DNA from: Chlorops oryzae
Taxonomy: Eukaryota; Arthropoda; Insecta; Diptera; Chloropidae
Reading direction: 5' to 3'
Length of the DNA stretch: 64,000 nt
NCBI GenBank assembly: GCA_020466095.1
Contig: CM035808.1
Location: 34,576,502 to 34,640,501, forward strand
The notes below the pieces were generated by a model. That model searched no databases. It saw only the letters and a program-made list of their open reading frames with translations, and had not been told where the DNA came from. Position numbers and translations under genes: made by a program. This document shows positions 1 through 11,201 of the stretch, piece after piece; the first letter of the stretch is position 1, and every line of letters begins with the position of its first letter.

Positions 1-543
1 TGGTTTTTTATGGCTAGTTGAGGAGTAGTTGGAGAGTAGCAGGAACTACTTCAGGGATAGTACAGTAGGTTCCTTTACTAAATCGCAATGTAATGACTTT
101 CTCTCGCTCAATTTGAGAAAATTCTGTCAATATAGATTACTTTAATTGACTTTACCGGTTAATTGACCAATGAAGCGGATAATATTCTTCATCTATCTGT
201 ATGTATTTATGTATATACGTCCAATACATAAAAGCTATGCACGCATTTTGAAATCGCTATCGAAAAAGCTCCAATTTCGAAACGAAACACAAATCGTTGC
301 TGAAATTCAAATAATTGAGATAAGTTTACAGTACGATTGTATGCGATATTTACATACGATTGCATTTGGATTTTGGTTTACAGATACATACATATGTATG
401 TAAATAAACGTATGTATGTCAGTTTCTATGTGTACTTATATTTAATTGAGGGAAAAACAACGGTAACCAAATCGTGAACGCATGTTTCCATCCAACTAAA
501 TAAGTTTTATGCATTTGTGTAAGTACATGGCTATTAGTATTCA

Positions 544-576
<33 letters not shown>

Positions 577-1682
577 GTGTGTCCCGCTCCACGCAATAAT
601 AATAATAACTTGAAATGTACACGAGCAACTGACTTGACTAACTGCGATAATTTTATTATTTTCGTTGAAAATGGTTTTTAAATTATTTTTATTATGTGCC
701 CAATTACTGCGCTGCACGTTTTTATTACGGCTTAAGACGTTTCTCAAACTTTTTTCATACACCAACGACTGTGTGTTTGCGTGTGTGAGTGTGTATCTGT
801 GTGACGAACGCGCCTGTATGCGATCATGTGTGTCAGTTTTTGTTAATAATTTCGTTTCCACATAATTTGTGCTTTTATTTATTTTTTTTTTTTTGAAATT
901 CTTCGAAAATTTTTCAATTTCGTTTCTTCTTCTACATATTTCTGGCTTTTTTTTTATCCCAATTTCTTCTTCTTCTATATTATTGTGTATGTATTTATGT
1001 ATATTCTGCACGACGGTTTCATTTGATAAATCATAATCTCGACCATTTTTGATTTTATTGCTCTTCCCTGTATTGTATTTCATTCTTCAAACTCGATACA
1101 TATTCTCGTGTTCTTCGGTTTTGTAAGATTCATTTCTTAAGTGTTTTTTATTTATTATTTTTTGCTTCGACTTCGAATTATTTTTATTTTTATTTGTATG
1201 TATTTTTCTAGTTTCATTCGTTGCCTTTTATGAATATGAAATTTACCGTTTGAGTTGCTGTAGTTTCTGGAATTTATTATTTCGAATTTATTGTTTTCCA
1301 ACTTGTTTACACAAGGCGGGGACTAATTTTTTTCGTGCTCACACACACACATACACACATAAGAAATAGAACCATCTAAATAAATAAAAGAATATAAAGG
1401 AATATTAAGCTTGTTGGATTTTTAAGTCGATTTTATGGTTTGCTATGCGGCACGTATGCAGACACAAAAAGAATAAAGAAATATGAACAGAAGGGGTACA
1501 AAAAACGGGAGGAAAAATGTTTCAAAACATCAATAAAAGGGCGTGGTCCTGTTCCTGATATCAGAGCCAGAGTCTAAAGCAATCAATTAGCTTGGGAGAA
1601 ACATGTGAAATAAAATGTTGGATAGAAAAAAAGAATTACATTGCTTTACGCGGTGATCATCAAGATAAATATGTACACACAA
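1..1682. other. AT-rich non-coding DNA
   Basis: No coding region supported. The open frames here are short and biased by T-rich or GT-rich sequence. It holds the GT microsatellite listed separately, many GTATGTAT/CATACATA runs typical of fly intergenic or intronic DNA, and short CA runs near 1342. It may be part of the intron of the minus-strand ZAD gene whose first coding exon is at 16.1 kb, because the rest of that gene must lie to the left. Confidence 0.6.
544..582. repeat. (GT)n/(GC)n microsatellite
   Basis: About 19 alternating purine-pyrimidine dinucleotides: GT units, then GC units, then GT again. Potential Z-DNA-forming sequence. Likely length-polymorphic. Confidence 0.95.
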
Positions 1683-2063
1683 AAAATCCTCACTGTGCTT
1701 CTTTCAAGCGGCGAGGAGACTGATCTCAGACGAAGGCGGGTATATCGCTCCTGCGGCCTGTAGCCAGACCTTCATCAGTGTGTTGATCGGGTATTGGATT
1801 AAATTGATAGTGTACTATGGTGGCGAAATACGCAAGGTTGGCCAAATGCCCTAAAACATGGTACAGCGGGGACGCAGGAACCTCAGAACCGAGTGGTGCG
1901 ATTCTACCCAATCTTGGGGCGGCCCCTTGCCGAAGTTTCGCTGGGTGGATAGACCCGAAACTCAGCGGCGCCCCTAGTCGTTTTTAATGGGGACGCCATA
2001 GGGGTGCACTGGATTAAGGTTCCATATCTACATACTTGAGTTTAATCCACCCGGGATGCTTTT
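1683..2063. other. GC-rich block, unidentified (possible old retroelement fragment)
   Basis: About 380 bases markedly richer in G and C than the surroundings, with sharp edges against AT-rich DNA. No long open frame survives on either strand and I see no protein motif. Short complementary segments (for example around 1928-1945 and 1957-1972, CGAAGTTTCGCTG against CGAAACTCAGCG) could form local stems, so a structured RNA or the 5' region of a non-LTR retrotransposon are both possible. Identity unknown. Confidence 0.35.
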
Positions 2064-2620
2064 ACTTCTTTCATGTAAGACTTGTTACTGGAAGGCCGCT
2101 CGAAGACTGTGAATCGCTCAAAAAAGGTGTATTAATATGCATCATATGGGCGTTTACGTACAACATTCTACCGTTATAGTTTTTGAATACTGTCCTGCAG
2201 AATTTTTAATAATTTGCCTAACTATATTAAAGCTTAAAACAGTTTGAAGTATTTCCTCAAGCATTTGATGCCGTGGCTGTTAAACTTTAATTCCCAAGAA
2301 TTAAAAGTCTTTCCACAACCTATAGTCTAACTTCTTCTTTCGCTTTTTTAGTCTCTTTCACACCCTCTCGGTCCTTTCATCTTTTCAAGATCTCCTTTCC
2401 TATACTGTACCTCTAACATTCTGTGACTCTTCATACAGTAAAAATGTGTTTTCATTACCGAATCATTTTTAAATTAATTCATTTGAACGAATTATGGTAT
2501 TAATTATGTAATTAATCTAAATTGTGAATAAAAAATAATTGAATTAAAAAAACAGTACTATTTATCGCATTCTTGAATTCGGGACTTAAAATTACTCAAG
2601 TAAGTGTCGCGATCGTGTGA
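2064..2620. other. AT-rich non-coding DNA
   Basis: Nothing coding seen. At 2550-2580 a short segment (AGTACTATTTATCGCATTC) recurs nearly unchanged at 53926-53950, marking the edge of an old dispersed repeat. Confidence 0.5.
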
Positions 2621-2834
2621 AAATCGGCACAATTCAAAATTTCGCATTTCTCGAAAATCACTCAATATCTCTTGAAACTTAGAGAAATAATATTTTTTCT
2701 AAACTTATATTACTCTCAATCGAATGCTGCATCTGTCAGTATAAGCGTTAATTTTCTGAGTGTTGGGTTTCCTACAGAAAAATGCAATCGAACATAAAAA
2801 AATGTATTAAAAAAATTTTGAATTGTGCCGATTT
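2621..2834. mobile_element. MITE-like inverted-repeat element
   Basis: The ends are inverted copies: AAATCGGCACAATTCAAAAT at 2621 and its complement ending at 2834. The interior is AT-rich without an open frame. A clear target-site duplication is not seen because the flanks are low complexity. The size (about 214 bp) and structure fit a miniature inverted-repeat transposable element; superfamily not assignable. Confidence 0.65.
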
Positions 2835-3045
2835 ATTAGCAAGGGTGTGATATGTTTTCTATATATGTACTTTCATGATTAAAATAGAGAGACATCTTTT
2901 CTTTTAGAAGGCATTCCAACATTTTAATCGATGCGAGAAATAACTATATTTTGGGTTTTTTTTTTTCTCACCATCAGTTTAATGTCAACATGAAGTTTAA
3001 GAGAGAATATGGAATTATTTTATCACTTGTTTGATTAGTTAATTC

Positions 3046-3085
<40 letters not shown>

Positions 3086-4470
3086 GAAAAAATTGAATTA
3101 TGGAAAAACACGAGGCCATTAAAAACTGATTTTTCTTTAGTCATATGATCAGTTCGAAAACATTTTGTTTACTTTTCTTTGAACAAAATTTTATATTTGT
3201 TCATATTTGAGCAAATAAATTTTAAGGTGAGCGAAAAATGAAAAAAAAAAAAATAAATAAAATCCCAGTTAACAGAAACGTTTGCTTTGAGCACATAAAC
3301 AAAATTTAGATCTTTCGATGTCTCCAATTGCTCTATTTGAATTTTAGGAATTGTACAAATGGTGATGTTAAAGGAAATATTTAGTTTAGAGCTCTGTTTT
3401 TGAAGTTCCAATAAATGGAAGAAATGTATGAGATGGTGATGGAAAATGAAGAGAGATAGTGAAGCCGAAAACGAGGCCCATATAACCTAGAATTATCTTC
3501 CAAAATTTCGGAAACTTCACCACGAAGGAGACCAAAAAAAAACCCCTTTTAAAAAATATACTTATTCTTTAAATAAAAAAAAAAAAAAAAAACTTATTGC
3601 GTAAAACATTTTTCCGCAATTTAAAACGTTTATTTAAACATTAAAACTTGCGATAACATAAAAAACTTAATTCTTAAGTTACCTGCCTATTTTACCATTT
3701 CATTTAACCTTCCTCGAATGGAAAACGATTTATGAGAGCGATTTCGAAATGACTCAAATATTTTTTCGAGCAACATGGCATACACATGTCAATGACAAGT
3801 TGTGAATATGTATGTGTGCGTGTGATTTCGTTTGCATGTGTGTAGATAAAAATTGTAATAAAGTTTTTAATGAAAAACAAATCTATTCATTGAAAGCATA
3901 ATGTACGCGACTACACTCTACACTTCACAACCTTTCTTCACATTACATGTCGCTTAAGCTAGGAACCATGAGTGCATAAAAAAGCGATCCCAGTTGGAAA
4001 TATGAAGCTACTGATACTGATCATAAGATTCAAGATCAAGATGATTTAAAAGAATTTTAACAGAGCCCCTACGACACCTATGTATGTCAGTATATGAAAG
4101 AAAATAAGGTGCTGCAATAGCTTAGGGGATAATAGTGTATGAAAAGCTTCCTCTCAGTTGTTAGCTTCTATTTTGTTTTACTTACAGGGAATTTGATCTT
4201 GCTGGGAAAAAATCCATATAAAGTTTGGTATACGCGAAAGGTATTATTATGCATATATCAAATACTTAGTTATTTATAATCTGGGCAATGTAAACTAACA
4301 ATTTTTTGTAGTATAGGAAAACAGGTTGGTTAAAAAACTACTTTAAAAATTGCCTTGTCGAATCGACGAAGGATGACCTTTACATACTACAAATAACGAT
4401 GAATTTCCAGTGTTAACAAACATTTTTGCATATTTGAACAAAATAAAGCAAATTAAATATTCAAAAATTG
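2835..4470. other. AT-rich non-coding DNA with homopolymers
   Basis: Contains a T tract of about 34 bases at 3047-3081 and A tracts near 3240 and 3577. Minus-strand frames here are short and T/A-biased. No gene supported. Confidence 0.55.
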
Positions 4471-4692
4471 AGTCTCGATAGTGTGAACAGTCTCAATAGT
4501 GTAAACAGTTTCAATAGTGCAAACAGTTTCAATAGTATCAATCAACAGCATCCATAGTGCGAACAGCATTGATAGTATGAACGGACTCGATAGTGCGAAC
4601 AGCATTGATAGTATGAACGGACTCGATAGTGTGAACAGCAATGATATTATAAACAGACTCGATAGTGTGAACAGCACTGATGGTATGTATGA
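4471..4692. repeat. 18-bp minisatellite, left block
   Basis: About 12 diverged units of 18 bp (type ACTCGATAGTGTGAACAG). Eighteen is a multiple of three, so an apparent peptide with six-residue periods (rich in N, S, D, M) opens on the plus strand, but this follows from the repeat and is not evidence for a gene. The array continues at 5147 after an inserted element. Confidence 0.85.
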
Positions 4693-5140
4693 CTTACGTG
4701 ACTAACTTTTTTTTTAACCAAAAATCGGTACAAATACCGGAAATGCATGTGAAAAATCAGTACAAATCAAAGAAAGAAAACAATACCATCAAATGTGTAT
4801 TTTATTTATTCGACTAATAATTTTTTCATTTTACCTGAGTTAATTTCCTCAAAATTGAAGAGCAAAAAAAACAGGTCTTCAATTTCGGATCTGAAAAACC
4901 CTAGCAATTTCGAATATTCTTCTTAAAAAAAAAAAAAATTTGTTCATTCAATTCAAATCATTATTTCCTATTTTGGTTTTTGAATGCATATTTATCAGTT
5001 GAACCGATTTTTCAACTAATTTTGCCAGTAGTAAAACTCGGTGCAAAATCCGGTACAAATTGGCAAAATCGTTAAATTTCGGTATCTTGCCTCAAAATTC
5101 GTTACAATACCGTAAAAATCGGTACAGTTGGTCACGTAAG
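4693..5140. mobile_element. Inverted-repeat element inserted in the minisatellite
   Basis: Starts CTTACGTGACTAACT and ends with AGTTGGTCACGTAAG, inverted copies with one mismatch. The flanks GTATGA at 4687-4692 and GTATGA at 5141-5146 form a 6-bp direct repeat, taken as the target duplication. The minisatellite resumes immediately on the right, so this is a true insertion. The interior repeats an AATCGGTACAA motif in both orientations. No coding capacity. Confidence 0.75.
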
Positions 5141-5300
5141 GTATGACAGACTCGATAGTATGAACACACTTGATAGTGTGAACAGATTCGATTATATGAA
5201 CAGAATCGATTATATGAACATAGTCGATTATATGAACAGACTCGATTATATGAACAGATTCGGTAGTGTGAACATGCTCGGTTATGTGAACAGGCCTTCC
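5141..5300. repeat. 18-bp minisatellite, right block
   Basis: Continuation of the array at 4471-4692, same 18-bp unit with variants GATTATATGAACAG. Separated from it only by the element at 4693-5140. Confidence 0.8.
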
Positions 5301-7078
5301 AAAAATTACTTCACTCTATCTCGAGTCGACTGTATATCATTCGCATCAAAAAATGATTGTTCTCTGTCATTATCGATCGCATTTCCCGTGAGCATGTTCA
5401 AGAGAAACTGAAGTAAAAAAGCGGCATAAAATTTGTTTCGAGATACACAAAAATTTATCAATCAAGATAGTTGTCTTCGAATACGAACGTCTGTCACAGA
5501 CAAAAAAAAAATTAAAAATAATATAATTCCAACAGTTTTTGTGTAGTTTAACGCCCGCTCGATCCGCCTCTCCTCTCCGTCGCTCGACACATCAAGACTC
5601 TACACAAATGGTATATTTGCCAACTACATAAGTTTGTTTGCCAGTGTTTCATAAATCTCGAAATTGAGCTTAAGTGCCTCGAATCGTTTCAATTCGCTTC
5701 GTTTCGTTTCGTTTGTTTTAAAAAATTGTTTTCCAACTTTTTTTATTTGCTTCTTTTGCTTTATTTTTTTCCTTTTTTTCTTTTTGTTTATTTCAATTTT
5801 AATTATTTCTTTGCCCAAAAATGAACTCCAATTTATGCGCACAATCAAAGTAAAAAATGTTTTGTGGAATTTTCTCCATCTTTTGCCTTACGCGATTTTG
5901 TTTCTTTCAACTTTTTCTTTTCTGTTGCTCTCATTAAATTTGATTCGTTTTGATTTACGTTTTCGCTGAATTCATTTTGCGATTTAAATTTTGCGCGAAA
6001 ATTGACGTTTTAGCATGCCTTACGTAATTTTATGAGAATTACTCGAAATTACTCACATTTAAACGGAAATTCAAAATTTTCAATTTCTTAAATTAATTCT
6101 GTTTTAAAATAATTGAACCCTCTTTCTCTCTCTCTCTCTCTCTCTTTTTCTGCTTTCATCATACCCTACCCTTGGCCTCCAAGGTGTATTCTACTCTTTC
6201 CCTTTTTTTTTTTTGTTTGGTCGGTTGGCAAATGTTCTTTGGTTATTCAATTCGCTTAGCTGTCAACAAAATATTGAGCCAGAGGGCAGAAGAGTGAAGG
6301 CAGAAGGCAGTAAGCCACACCCTTTTAAATAAATATTAATTTACATTTTGATATGTATTTTGTTGTCTTTTTTACTTTTCAATTTTCATTTCTTGCTCAT
6401 AAACACTTCGTTTTGAATATTTTATAACTTTGCACCTTTGAGGTTCTATATTCATAGATAGATATATGGAACGACGCATACATATATACTTACTTCCATA
6501 TGTATGTAGGTACATAATCCACTAACGAACTGAGCGGACTGAAGTCAAATGAATGAGGAGAGGTGAGTGAGTGCAGAGGACAGGGCTTTGGTAAAGTTTG
6601 TACTCGTGTTTCAATTTTACACCTGTTAGTCGGTTTGTCGTTTTTTTTTTATTAAATTTTTTTCATTGCAGACCGTTAAGTTTTGTGAAAGTCCATTTTA
6701 AACGAATATTTTATGTGTCGTTTAACTTGGAGCTTCGCTTTGTTTCGTTTATTTTCGTTTGTTCGTTTGTTTGTCTAAGAAATTATGATTTTCGTCATTG
6801 TGAGAAAGGCATGAAACTGTTTATTTACCTTTTAACGACCATAAAATATTGATTTTAAGTTCAATTTTTTTTTTTTACATAAATTACCATTAGGTATTTG
6901 GGTAAATATTTCGAATGCAACCCTGTGCCGCATTATGATTGGCACTTTCAATCAGAGTCACATTTCTATTATTAATGGTAATCTTTACAGGGCTCTACGC
7001 TGTTGAAGTAAATGCGAAGGAAGTAAAGAGCTCGCTCTTTTCAATCAAGGAAGTCAGAGGTTCATCGGCGATCATTAA
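5301..7078. other. Non-coding DNA, T-rich
   Basis: Long T/C-rich runs including a CT microsatellite at 6125-6146. Open frames on the plus strand consist of F, L, S and V from T-rich codons and are not credible. No gene supported. Confidence 0.55.
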
Positions 7079-7300
7079 ACATATCGATAATTTTAACTAT
7101 CGATTTTCGAAATATCAATTATTGAAGCTATCGACTATTGAAAAAAAAAGTCGATTATTGAACCTATCGACTATTGAAAAAATCGATTACGAATGAAATG
7201 AGTTTGAATTTTAAAATATATCTTCCGATATTACTATCGATACTATCAATATTTCAGACTATCGACTATCGAGACTATCGATGGTCGCGACTATCGAAAG
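7079..7300. repeat. Clustered ATCGATA/CTATCGA motifs
   Basis: More than a dozen copies of ATCGAT or CTATCGA within about 220 bases, irregularly spaced and in both orientations (a palindromic core). TATCGATA is the known DRE bound by DREF, and CGATA clusters are bound by BEAF-32 in Drosophila. Whether this is a regulatory cluster or a degenerate motif-rich MITE is open; a similar block at 28.2-28.7 kb favours a repeat family. Confidence 0.6.
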
Positions 7301-8223
7301 TTCTCTAGTTCTAGCCCTTAATAATTGGACTTCCCAACTTATAACCATACTTTTCTGAGGGCTGTAGTCATCATCGGAAGAGAAGTTTTTAAAAGATTTC
7401 ATTATAGAATACATATTTTGACCGAAAGTGTATAAATTGCTTGACCAACCATCAGTGTTTTGATAAGGAAGGCTTTGAAAACAACATTAACAACATTAAG
7501 CGATTCACAGTCTTCTAAAATCCCTTTTACGTTTATTCCCTAAACGAAAAGAGTTTAATATAATATTTCGATCTTTTTTCCGGACTTATTGTGATTTTTG
7601 TATAATTGAATGAGATCAGATGTGTAAAAGAGTGATTCATTTTTTAATCACTCTCCAAATCATTCACGAATTGAATTTAATTTTTTAAATGATTATTTTT
7701 TTCCAAAAATATAAATCGAATTACAAATTGAATGCATTCATGCCTGGAAAAAAGAAATTGAAATTTACTTGGATCATTCATTTTCAATTTGAAATTTCTG
7801 AATGATTCAATTTACAAAAAAAAAAAAAAATAAGATGAATTGAAATTTGAATTAAAAAGTTTCATGTGAATCATTCATTTCACCCAAAAAATTAATTGAA
7901 TTAAAAAAGATTGAAATTCATTTTTAGATCTAAGTAAGCGGTTGCAAATATTAATACAAAAAAAAAAAAAAACAGGTCCGTTGGAATAACTAACCCAAGT
8001 AGGAAAGGTAAGGCCCATAAGCTTGTGAAATATTGGCTCTTCATTCCGTCCGTAGCAAATTCAATCACTTAGGTTTTCTACGTATCTGAAAATCTGTTTC
8101 TCTACGGACAATATATGGCATTTTTTAACACCGATCCGATTATAAATTTCATTCTTTTTTAATTCAATTCATTTTTTGGTTGAAATGAATGACTCAAATG
8201 AAAAATTTTCATATAGAATTAAT
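7301..8223. other. AT-rich non-coding DNA
   Basis: Repeated short GAATGATTCA/AATTGAA motifs between 7630 and 7930 suggest another decayed motif-rich repeat, without clear ends. No gene seen. Confidence 0.5.
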
Positions 8224-8705
8224 CAGGGTTCGGAAATCCGTTCTTTTCGATTCGTTCGCGAACGAATCGTTATCACATGAACTGATTTTTTTTTTCTTTC
8301 TCGAACGAAATGCTTTTCGATCGCGAAAATTTTTTTTGGTTCGTGGACGGAATCGGAATGCAAACGAACTGAAAAAAATATTCGTGAGCGATTTAATCGG
8401 AATTTATCGGTTCTTTTTCGTTCTCCACAGTAGGTATGCAATTTTGTATTTTTTTAAAAAGGGGTTGAAATTTTCTTCTCAATCTTGAAGAGTTTGCTGT
8501 GCATTGGCCGTTAAAACCTGAACTGAATTTTTCCGTTCTCTAAAAAAAAAACTCGTTTCCGTTCGTTGGCGAACGAATTGAAAAAATTCAGATCGCAGGT
8601 ATGGATTGTGCTCGCGAATAGAAAAACGAATGGATCGCGTTGCGAGTCGAAAAAGGAAGAAGAACCGAATTTTTCGGTTCGCGAACGGAGTTTTTCCGTA
8701 CCCTG
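8224..8705. mobile_element. hAT-type MITE with GAACGAA clusters
   Basis: Ends are CAGGGTTCGGAAATCCGTTC at the left and GAACGGAGTTTTTCCGTACCCTG-type sequence at the right, mutually inverted. Flanks GAATTAAT (8216-8223) and GAATTAAA (8706-8713) are an 8-bp target duplication with one mismatch. CAGGG ends and an 8-bp duplication are hallmarks of hAT elements. The interior carries repeated TTCGTTCGCGAACGAA-type palindromes. No transposase frame, so non-autonomous. Confidence 0.8.
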
Positions 8706-8740
8706 GAATTAAATCAAATTTTAATTAATCTTATTATTAT

Positions 8741-8910
8741 AGGGGTATTCACAAAGGCGTCGGAAAGTAGGAAAGTCGGAAAATCGGAAAATTTTAAATG
8801 CTTAAAAAGTTGTGTAAAATACAAAAAAAGTTTAAAAAGTTTTTAAGATGTCGAAATTTTCCGATTTTCCGACTTTCCAACGTTTTTAACACGCCTTTGT
8901 GAATACCCCT
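8741..8910. mobile_element. 170-bp MITE, copy A
   Basis: Starts AGGGGTATTCACAAAGGCGT and ends with its inverted copy. The interior holds the inverted pair GGAAAGTCGGAAAATCGG. Flanked by TAT on both sides (possible 3-bp target duplication). A sister copy lies 23 bp downstream in the same orientation. Confidence 0.85.
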
Positions 8911-8933
8911 TATATTTTTAAATTTGAATCATT

Positions 8934-9102
8934 AGGGGTATTCACAAAGGCGTCGGAAAATATGAAAGTCGGAAAATCGGAAATTTTTAAGTGCTTAAAA
9001 AGTTGTGCAAGGCACAAAAAAGTTTAAAAAATTTTAAAAAAGTCGCAATTTTCCGATTTTCCGACTTTCCAACGGTTTTAACACGCCTTTGTGAATACCC
9101 CT
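8934..9102. mobile_element. 170-bp MITE, copy B
   Basis: Same family and orientation as the copy at 8741-8910, with scattered differences. Flanked by ATT on both sides, supporting a 3-bp target duplication and therefore an independent insertion. Three-base duplications are known for PIF/Harbinger elements. Confidence 0.85.
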
Positions 9103-9780
9103 ATTCTTTTACAACTCTGAATGAGATAATATTCACCGCGAAGTGCCCTCAATGCCCGCTCACTTCAGAAGTTCAGCATCAATAAAAAGAAACATAATAA
9201 TCTTGGGGTTTTCAAAACAAAAAAAAAAAAAAAAAAAAAATTCTATCTCAAAAATCAAAATTTATCTCAAAAATAACTCATCGAGAGCGATAAAAATAAT
9301 CATGAAAGCATTTTTTTTCCAAGTGCTTCACCTTTCGACTCAAGCGCGAAATCCAGCCGTAAATAGACCATTTTTAGAAAATCAATATTCCGCGTTAGTC
9401 GATTGAAAACTGTAAATCGCGTTAGCATTTCGTTAAGTACAGGCAAATTATTTCTTTACAGAGTAAAAATAGAAAAGATAAAAAGGGAAATTGCGTGAAG
9501 GCAAAGAACAAATTAGTCAGCTTTTTAGTGTTAAATCTGAAAGAGAGAAAGCTGGAGAGAAAAAGAAATAGAGGCAAAAGTATTATTTGCACTCGGTTTT
9601 TTTATTGTCTCTTTTAAAATGGATTTTTATGAGTTCACTTGAAAAATGTATAAAAAAAAAATATATAAAAAAATCGTCGAATTGCTTTCGAGTAATTGAG
9701 TTAAATAAAGTTTACGTTCCCCATCACATGCCGAATCCGGTTAATTTGCAAATAATCTTTGAAAGTAATTTTGGAATATA
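9103..9780. other. AT-rich non-coding DNA
   Basis: A-rich tracts (about 20 A at 9221-9240) and no supported gene. Confidence 0.5.
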
Positions 9781-9905
9781 CAGTGTACTCTCTCCTGGCG
9801 GACACTTTTTTGGAATGCTTTAGTATTCTTTCTTCTCAAATAGTTTCCTCTTAAGCGGACATATTTTTAGGTCCCCTAGCTGTCCCTTTAAGGGAGAGAA
9901 CACTG
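9781..9905. mobile_element. 125-bp TA-flanked MITE (pogo/Tc1-like)
   Basis: CAGTGTACTCTCTCCTGGCG at the left and an inverted end CTTTAAGGGAGAGAACACTG at the right, both flanked by TA. CAGTG ends with TA duplication and a GGCGGACA-type inner segment suggest a Tc1/mariner-superfamily (pogo-like) miniature element. A diverged relative is at 63295-63463. Confidence 0.7.
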
Positions 9906-9911
9906 TATATA

Positions 9912-11199
9912 TTAGGTGTAGTAAAAAGAAATCCATTATTTTTGCATTAAATTGAGGGCTTTATTTAAGATAGTTAGAATGACCCGATTTAGGTCAAATA
10001 TGCGCCGTTTTGTTCGATAACTTGTTGCCATTTTAAAGGTAATTTCATTATGCCTCTTTCATAGAAGCCCTCGTTCCTATTAGCAAAAAATTGAGACAGT
10101 CGAATTTCAGAAGCCTCTCTTGAAGCGAATGTTTCACCAGCAAAATTGTTCGCCATGGACAGGAACAGATGGTAATCACTTGGTGCCAGGTCCGGACTAT
10201 AAGGTGGATGCAGAAGAACCTCCCAACCAAACTCCCGGAGCTTCTGGCGAGTCACTATCGATGTGTGTGGCCTGGCGTTGTCCTGATGGAACACAATTCC
10301 TCTCCTATTGGCCAAAGCTGGCCGCTTATGGGCGATTGCTTCCTTCAGACGGTCCAATTGTTGACAGTAGAGTTCCGAGTTAAGAGTTTTGCCGTATGGG
10401 AGCAGCTCATAGTAGATAATTCCCTGCCAATCCCACCAAACACACAGCAAAACCTTCCTGGCCGTCAATCCTAGCTTGGCCACCGTTTCCGCCGGTTCAC
10501 CGTGTTTCGACCACGACCGTTTTCGACTTGATGTTGTCGTAAGTGACCCACTTTTCATCACCAGTCACCAACCGCTTCAGAAATGGGTCGATTTTGTTGC
10601 GGTTCAGCAGCGATTCGCAGATGGAAATTCGGTCTATGAGGTTTTTTTGCGTTAACTCGTGTGGCACCCATACATCGAGCTTCTTTGTGTATCCAGCCTT
10701 ATTCAAATGGTTCCAAACGGTTTTTGTGCAATCTTTAGCTCTTTTGCAATCGAAACAGTGCTAACATGACGGTCGGACTCGATAATTTCCATGATTTTAT
10801 CGACATTTTCGACAGTTGGCCTTCCAGTGCGTGGTGCATCCTTGACATCGAAGTTACCGGAACGGAATCGACGAAACCAAAATTGCACATGATTGGCTGT
10901 TACAGTATCAGGTCCATAAACGCTATTCACATTTTCAGCCGCCTGGCTTGCGTTTTCTCCCTTATCGAAGAAAAACTGTAAAATGTAGCGAATTTTCTCT
11001 TTGCTGATGTCCATCTTTGACAAGCTCTCAAACAAAACTGAATCAATCAATCAAAAAAGTGTCAAAAAAGTTTTTTTAGTAGGAACTGTCATCTTTCTAA
11101 TGCCCCCTAGCGGAACACGATCGGACTTATACAACGCGAGATGCAGATAAATAACGCCATCTATTGGAAAAATAATGGATTTCTTTTTACTACACCTAA
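9912..11199 (-). mobile_element. mariner transposon (DD34D), 1288 bp
   Basis: Perfect 32-bp terminal inverted repeats (9912-9943 and 11168-11199, starting TTAGGTGTAGTAAAAAG) flanked by TA on both sides (9910-9911, 11200-11201). The length is the usual 1.3 kb of mariner. One transposase gene fills the interior on the minus strand. It sits 4 bp from the end of the small TA-flanked MITE at 9781-9905. Perfect ends suggest a fairly recent insertion although the transposase is broken. Confidence 0.97.
9989..11014 (-). pseudogene. mariner transposase, frameshifted
   Basis: Cut-and-paste transposase of the Tc1/mariner superfamily. Reading the minus strand from the ATG at 11014, the N-terminal helix-turn-helix part is visible (ILQFFFDKGENASQAAE, then VQFWFRRFRSGNFDV), followed by WVPHEL, the first catalytic Asp in VTGDEKW, the second in FHQDNARPH and the third in SPDLAPSDYHLF. 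I count 34 residues between the second and third Asp, so it is DD34D. The three parts lie in different frames: one indel near 10710-10725, just before the WVPHEL region, and another near 10515-10530 after the first Asp. Total span about 342 codons, the family norm. All catalytic Asp codons remain; only the frame is lost. Subfamily not assigned with certainty; WVPHEL and the C-terminus (KLPLKWQQVIEQNG) are of mauritiana/cecropia-like type. Confidence 0.92.
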
Positions 11200-11201
11200 T
11201 A

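Noticed and set aside
4453..4705. Short frames with six-residue repeats on both strands
   Set aside because: Consequence of an 18-bp minisatellite, which stays open in several frames.
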